From Cunninghamia lanceolata (lineage: Eukaryota > Streptophyta > Pinopsida > Cupressales > Cupressaceae): DNA of 64,000 bases. The stretch's first letter is position 1. Every line of letters starts with the position of its first letter. The notes below the pieces were generated by a model. It saw nothing but the letters and a program-made list of their open reading frames with translations. It ran no database searches and was not told the origin of the DNA. Position numbers and translations under genes: made by a program. Location: NCBI GenBank assembly GCA_027924645.1, contig BSBN01000495.1, positions 620,001 through 684,000 on the forward strand. Direction: 5' to 3'. Below, in pieces: positions 58,950 through 64,000 of this stretch.

Positions 58950-61900
58950 ATGGCTACTCCGAATGTGGTAAAGATCACTGACAGGCCGCACCCTAAATTT
59001 AAGAAACATCCCTAAAAATCCCTAGAAGTTGATCCCCTAGGTGCCTTTTCAAGCATTCCGCATGGGGTTTTACATGTAGAAGATGTTAGGGCATATATTC
59101 ATGCAAACATTGAGGATTTTGGGGAATCCAAGTTAATGGATATCTATCACAAAAAGTTAATAGATGATTCTTTTGAAATCAAACCCTAGTACAAGGCTAT
59201 CTGGGACAAGCATTTCGGTCAGTGCATCCATTTCCCCTGTTTTGCAGAAGATGAGTGGGTCCGGTATGTATTGAGCAGAGTACATGATAACTTCATATGA
59301 TTGAATAGACCATTTAAGATCACAAAAGATGCTATTAGGGTAGTAACTGGTTTGCATTCATTCGGAGGGTTACCAGTTCTCAAATCGGTCAAAAACCAAA
59401 CTATGAGTGAGGCTACCAGATCAAAATTTGACAAGAGAGCAATGACAATAGAAGACATCACTGATCTGGATGTCAAGTTTGCCTCCATGATAATTGGTTA
59501 CAAGATATATCACTCTAGCAGGGAAAACTCAGTACCCAGAACTGCAATTTACACTGCTTATTAGATGTTAAGAGAGAATGCAGACTATGATCTTTGTGAG
59601 CTCCTTCTAAACCAACTTTTGGAGAATCTGTAGAAGATAAAGAAGGATAAGAAGAATTCTTTCAAATATGGTGGCTTGATACTCTGCCTATTCTTTTACT
59701 ACATGAATGAGCTACCCGGATCCAATGGATGGGTATGGCAAAATAACAGACCGGTTGCAATTCAAATAAGAGATTACTTGCATGGGCTTGGTGATGCCAA
59801 GGCACAAAATACAGTACTGTGGGGTTACTTCAAAAACTTCTAAAGCATGATGCAAGATAGAGAGAGAATTCCCCAATCCCTAGTTGAAAAATACAAGGAT
59901 ACAGTGTGCTTTATGGTAGACACTGATCAATGTCTGATGGAGGCAGTAGAACCAAGAATAGTATGGATCATGCCAATGGGGTATGAGGTTGATGAGAAAA
60001 TCCTAGAACTGCATATCCAACATCTGCTGAGCCAGCCCAAAGACCCTAAGGCAGAAAGGTTTGAACCTACCAAGAGCTGACTGTAAAAGTTCATGTTGAA
60101 CTTAGACAACCTGAAATCAAAAGAAAAGTGATAAGGGAAGTAGAAGAATTCACCAAGAGGCATGGAATATCAAAGGAGTCACTTGATGCCAACAGAGAGA
60201 AGATGGAAAGGGCAGAGAAGGAAAAGGAAGAAGCATAGAAAGAAAGTGCTCTGGTGGAAGCCCCCTCCCGGACCAGATCCTCTAAGAGCTCTGCACCTAC
60301 CACTGCTAAGAGCTCAAAGGCATCAAAACTGGAAGCCCAAACATCTGGTAAAGGAGAAAAGAGAACAAAGAAAAAGGCAACAAGGACCTATACAAGTCAG
60401 AAGGATGAAGAAGAGACAGAATCTGATGAAGAGATCAAGAAAATGAAGAAGAAGAAGAAATCATCTGGTGAACTCTCTACCGATCAAGGCAAGGAAGAGA
60501 AGGAAGAAGAATTTGTTGAAAAGCCTACTCTGTACATTGATGATATCATCAAATCAGTCACTGTGGATGGGAATTTGAAGCCAATGACTGAATTCTATGA
60601 TGATTATAGTGAAGCTGATCAGAAGATCCTGCAAGAAGCTATAGTCAGGTATCTTAACATTTATATTAAAGCATTCATTGAGAATATATCTCTAATTCCC
60701 AAAAGCCTAGAGAAGGAACTAGAAATAAGGAAGAACAATGCTAAGACCAAGGACCTTGAGATCAAGGAACAAATAGCTATTCAGCTCTATCCTTCAATCA
60801 CTCTGAAGCAAATGAATATGATCTTCAAAGATTGCAAGGATGAGTTCTGGAGCAAAGCTAGAATGAATTGATCAGCTTATGCTTGGAGAAACTAACAAAG
60901 TGGCAAAAGAAACTGAAGATATCATCCAGAATGCATTCAAAAGATTCAACATTCCTATCATAGAGGACATAAGTGATGAACCTTTTGATGTTGAAGGATT
61001 AAGTGTATCAAAGGAAGATCCTACAGAGAAGATTGTAGAAGAACCAAAGGAGATAGGTGAAGAGGAAGTCCAAGAAGAAGTAAATATCTCTCATCTGGAT
61101 TCCCCAGCAGTCTTTGGATCTAAAGGAGAAGAAAGAATAGAGGAGAAAGAAGAATAAGTGAAGGGAAGAGAAGAAGGTCAAACTGAGAAGACCACAAGTG
61201 ATAGTGCTGAGGCTGCAGAAGGAAAGAAGACTCTGTCTCCGGCAAGAGACACTGTAGAAACTATCAAAGATTTCTTGACTAAAGAAATGATGGAGATTGA
61301 TGAACTAGAGCTACTTCAAGGACCATTCAACTTTGATCCTCTTTCCCCGGTTCAAACCATGAAGATAGCATCCTTTGCTCAAGCAAAGGCAAAAGAAAAA
61401 CTTCTGAAGTCTCACATGGAAGATTGTGAGCTAATAGAGATTGCATCCGGTGTGCTAGAGAAAATCATGCCAACCGTCCAAAAGGATTCTTCGGCCTCCA
61501 CATCCAGTAATCTAAAGTCTCTTGTTAACTTTGTTAATACAAATTTTGACTCTTTAGAGAAAGCAGCAGAAGAGAAAGTCTGGAAAGAATTTTTGGGTAA
61601 AAGATTCTCTGAAGTATAGGGGTACATAGCAAATGATAGGAGAAATCTGAATATTGGAATAAAAGCTTAGAAAATGCTCTTAAAGATGGCAGAGATATAT
61701 ATAAATTTTGTCTATCCTGGTCTAAAGTGACAATGGATATTGAGAAGAAAGTGAAAGAACAAGAGGGAAAACTTTCAAGTCTATCTCAAAGTTTTGATCC
61801 TCTCTCCTCTTCCATAATGAATCAAGACTGCCATACTCTTGTAGCTATAAATGAAATAAAGAAGCTTGAGAAGGAGAAGAAAAATAGGATAAGTAGGCTA

Positions 61901-62119
61901 AGTGAACTAAGAGGGATTATTATCCCTAAGTTAGAGGCCATGCATGAGGCCCTAATTGATGCTCAGACCATAGCCCGGACGAGTGATCCGATAGATCTAA
62001 AGAGGGCAGAAGCTTTTGCATTCCTATTGAGTGGTCATATCTCAATTTTGGACAAGATGAAGCAAAGTTGGGCAACAGAACTTGTCCAGTTGAAGACAAC
62101 TTTTGCAGATATACTATAG
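58950..62119 (+). pseudogene. Second coding region of element E, about 1,000 codons, unknown function
   Basis: Starts MATPNVVKITDRPHPKFKK at 58950. One frame runs to about 60070 with in-frame stops (59013, 59187, 59298, 59562 and others). It shifts to another frame at 60072-60871, back at 60879-61619 and again at 61727-62119. The first 380 residues look folded (CIHFPCFAEDEWVRYVLSRV, GLHSFGGLPVLKSVKNQT, KFASMIIGYKIYHSSREN, YGGLILCLFFYYMNELPGS). The middle is Lys/Glu/Ser-rich (KKMKKKKKSSGE). The end has helical, coiled-coil-like stretches. I do not recognise the family. Sireviruses can carry an env-like ORF between pol and the 3' LTR, and this sits in that place. A captured host gene is the alternative. 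It ends 100 bp before the first polypurine tract. Confidence 0.55.
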
Positions 62120-62220
62120 TTTATGTAAGTATAGCATGTATATATACTTATGCAACTAAGTATAGTTAGATTTTTTTTGAAAATTTTGGTGTGCAGATCC
62201 TACCTTTTGCCATTGATGTC

Positions 62221-62371
62221 AAAGGGGGAGTGAGTAGCAGTGAAAAATGTGGAATCTAGCTAAGGGGGAGCTCTAAAAAAGTGTACATCAGAACAGAGCA
62301 TCAGCCAAGGGGGAGTATAGTGTGACAGTCATTTTTCACTAAGTGTTGCCATCAATGTCAAAGGGGAAGAT
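62221..62371 (+). other. Multiple polypurine tracts of element E
   Basis: AAAGGGGGAG at 62221-62230, AAGGGGGAG at 62262-62270, AAGGGGGAG at 62307-62315 and AAGGGGAAGAT at 62361-62371 next to the LTR. The first and last sit in near-identical GCCAT-ATGTCAAAGGGG contexts. Repeated tracts of this kind are typical of Sireviruses; the last one primes plus-strand DNA. Confidence 0.85.
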
Positions 62372-63462
62372 TGTTGGAAAGAGACACTGTTGGGCTTCAT
62401 GAGTGTTGTTATTGATGGCAAAAAAGACCATCCCACACATCCGTAGGTCATGGTGTGTCTATACCGGAAGTTAGATTGAAGAGTATTTTGGTCCAGTGAC
62501 CAAGAATAGAGCAGGCAGCAAGGTCTGACAATCAGGTTCGGATCTCTCAGAGGAAGTATCTCTATATAGTGCAGACTTGGGGAAGTTAAGAGGAGTACCT
62601 TAACTGATAGATTCTAGAGATTGAGCCTCCAGTGATGAAAGAGTGGAGAGATATGAGTACCTAAGTATTGGGTTCCTATTTGGCAGAGTAGACAGAGGAA
62701 GAACTAACCGGTAGAGCATCAGACCTTAATCCAGATGAGATATTAATGCTGATCAAGGTTCTTAAGGTATCATTCATGATTGGCTGACATGGTTGATGAC
62801 TTATATAACTATCTTTTCGATACGCATCACTTAGTAACCATGGATTCAGCCGACAGACCAGAGTTTGGAAATATCTTGAGTTTTCTGGATGCCGACTAGA
62901 AAGATGATTGAATTCATTGATGCGGATATATATACCAGATTGATTTTGGTATAAAGGTGTGTGTGGTGTGTTGTGAAGTGGGAAGAAAAGCAGAGAACAA
63001 TGTGGAAATAGAGATAGAGGTACGGTATGTGACAGAACATCAACACTAAGGCAGAGGAAGAATGAAGTGCAGTAAATCAGTATATTGAGCTTAATCGGAA
63101 CTAAACCTAAGCACATGTGGATGCTTCACATCAGTTCAAGTATCTAGTTTCCTTCTATAAACTATTGTAGGCAGTGAGCCTTTTATGAGTAGTGTGCTCA
63201 GGTAGTGAGCCCTAGTTGGCAAGTGCCATTTTGTACTACCTTATTCTTTTAACAGAGAATACAATCTTGGGTTAATCACCATGTAGTTTTTCCCCTAACA
63301 GGGTTTTCCACGTCAAAAATATTGTGTCATGTTGATTGAGTTTATTTCTGCTTCCATGGTTATGTATGCTGATATGATTTGATATTGCTCTAATTATTAA
63401 AGAAGAAAAGAAAGACAAATTATTAAGATAACTGATTCACCCCCCCCTCTCAGTTATCAATA
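62372..63462 (+). repeat. Element E 3' LTR
   Basis: 1091 bp, TGTTGG...TCAATA (final CA changed to TA), followed by GTGTA. Confidence 0.93.
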
Positions 63463-64000
63463 GTGTATATGTTTATGTTGAAATAATCTTAGTTATTGAT
63501 ATATATCAAACATAGTCTACGAGGTAAAGTAGATGTTGTGGGTTTGATTAACACACTAGTCTAAGGTAGTTGAGGATCATCTTTATTGTAGGATCATGAG
63601 GTAGGGCCTACTCACACAGTTGCACATATAGATGGTTAATTGTTTCTTTGTTCATGACTTATTTTTAAGTTTGTAGTTTGATTTACTTGTGGGTTTGTAG
63701 TGAGAACAACATATTATTATAAGAATGTTTATATTGTTTAATGATTTTTCCATGATTGGAAATTATCCTATTTAGTTTGTGATTTCTTTTGCAATATATT
63801 AATGAATTACTATTGTAATCATTATACTCCTATAATTAGTTTTTATTGGTTAGATATTTCCTATTGTTGGTGTATAAACTCATACAAGTTATACCTAACT
63901 TAATCATAGTTAGATGTTTTCCTCACATGTGGAAAGACTAAGTCCTCTTATTGAGTCATTAGTCGATGTGTTGATCCATCTTTGACACATCGCTGCTATT
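63463..64000. other. Right flank
   Basis: Begins with the second GTGTA. AT-rich, no gene or repeat recognised. Confidence 0.6.

Larger units (their letters stand above)
55969..63462 (+). mobile_element. Element E: Sirevirus-like (Ty1/copia) non-autonomous LTR retrotransposon without pol
   Basis: LTRs 55969-57060 and 62372-63462 (about 1.09 kb each), TGTTGG...TCAACA, flanked by GTGTA. An iMet primer site lies two bases inside the 5' LTR. Several AAGGGGGAG tracts precede the 3' LTR, a hallmark of Sireviruses. The body has a gag C-terminal half and a second long coding region, but no protease, integrase, RT or RNase H motif in any frame I could read. It must have relied on enzymes from a relative. 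Confidence 0.9.

Noticed and set aside
60254..60871. Stand-alone Lys/Glu-rich nuclear protein
   Set aside because: It is one frame segment of the longer decayed region 58950-62119 inside element E.

Overview
This window looks like nuclear DNA from a plant with a large, repeat-packed genome. A gymnosperm, probably a conifer, is my best guess, but that is an inference from the retrotransposon content and the AT-rich, gene-poor spacing, not from a diagnostic marker. About two thirds of the 64 kb is LTR retrotransposon. Only one convincing intact host gene is visible: a three-exon ACC-oxidase-like gene at 50029-52737. There is also a likely gene fragment of the PLAC8 family at 44815-45179.

Layout. 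1-635 is non-coding flank. 636-37521 is one old Ty3/gypsy element (A, + strand) whose gag-pol and 3' LTR were later split by three insertions. Element C (6885-16338, flanked by GGGCA) sits inside its integrase core. Element D (17136-24711, flanked by AAGGT) sits between the integrase C-terminus and the chromodomain-like tail. Element B (25131-34680, flanked by ATTTA) sits inside its 3' LTR. Removing B, C and D makes A contiguous, and LTR divergence by eye (A greatest, then B, then D, with C about 1-2%) agrees with the nesting. A and B are related chromovirus-like elements. D is a minus-strand chromovirus with an iMet primer-binding site, gag, protease, RT, RNase H, integrase and chromodomain, only lightly damaged. 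C is young and non-autonomous: 3.4-kb LTRs rich in ATGATG/TGACGTCA motifs flank a 2.7-kb body with one 521-codon minus-strand ORF that I do not recognise.

37522-44395 is mostly unannotated AT-rich DNA with a decayed minus-strand Ty3/gypsy gag and protease near 40.1-41.4 kb, a possible LTR end near 43 kb, and TA microsatellites. 44395-50028 holds the PLAC8-like fragment, a degenerate tandem array of about 100-115 bp units, some dispersed repeats, and the upstream region of the ACC-oxidase-like gene with a TATA box and two G-boxes. The gene itself has two introns; intron 1 carries a long imperfect hairpin. 52738-55968 is AT-rich spacer with a 47-bp near-perfect palindrome.

55969-63462 is element E: complete LTRs, GTGTA target duplications, iMet primer site and several polypurine tracts in the style of Sireviruses (Ty1/copia). 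It has no recognisable pol. Its body carries the C-terminal half of a copia gag (coiled coil plus four CCHC knuckles) and a second, decayed reading region of roughly 1,000 codons of unknown function preceded by a leader-like stretch. C and E, two unrelated non-autonomous LTR elements with unrecognised proteins, are the best candidates for something undescribed.
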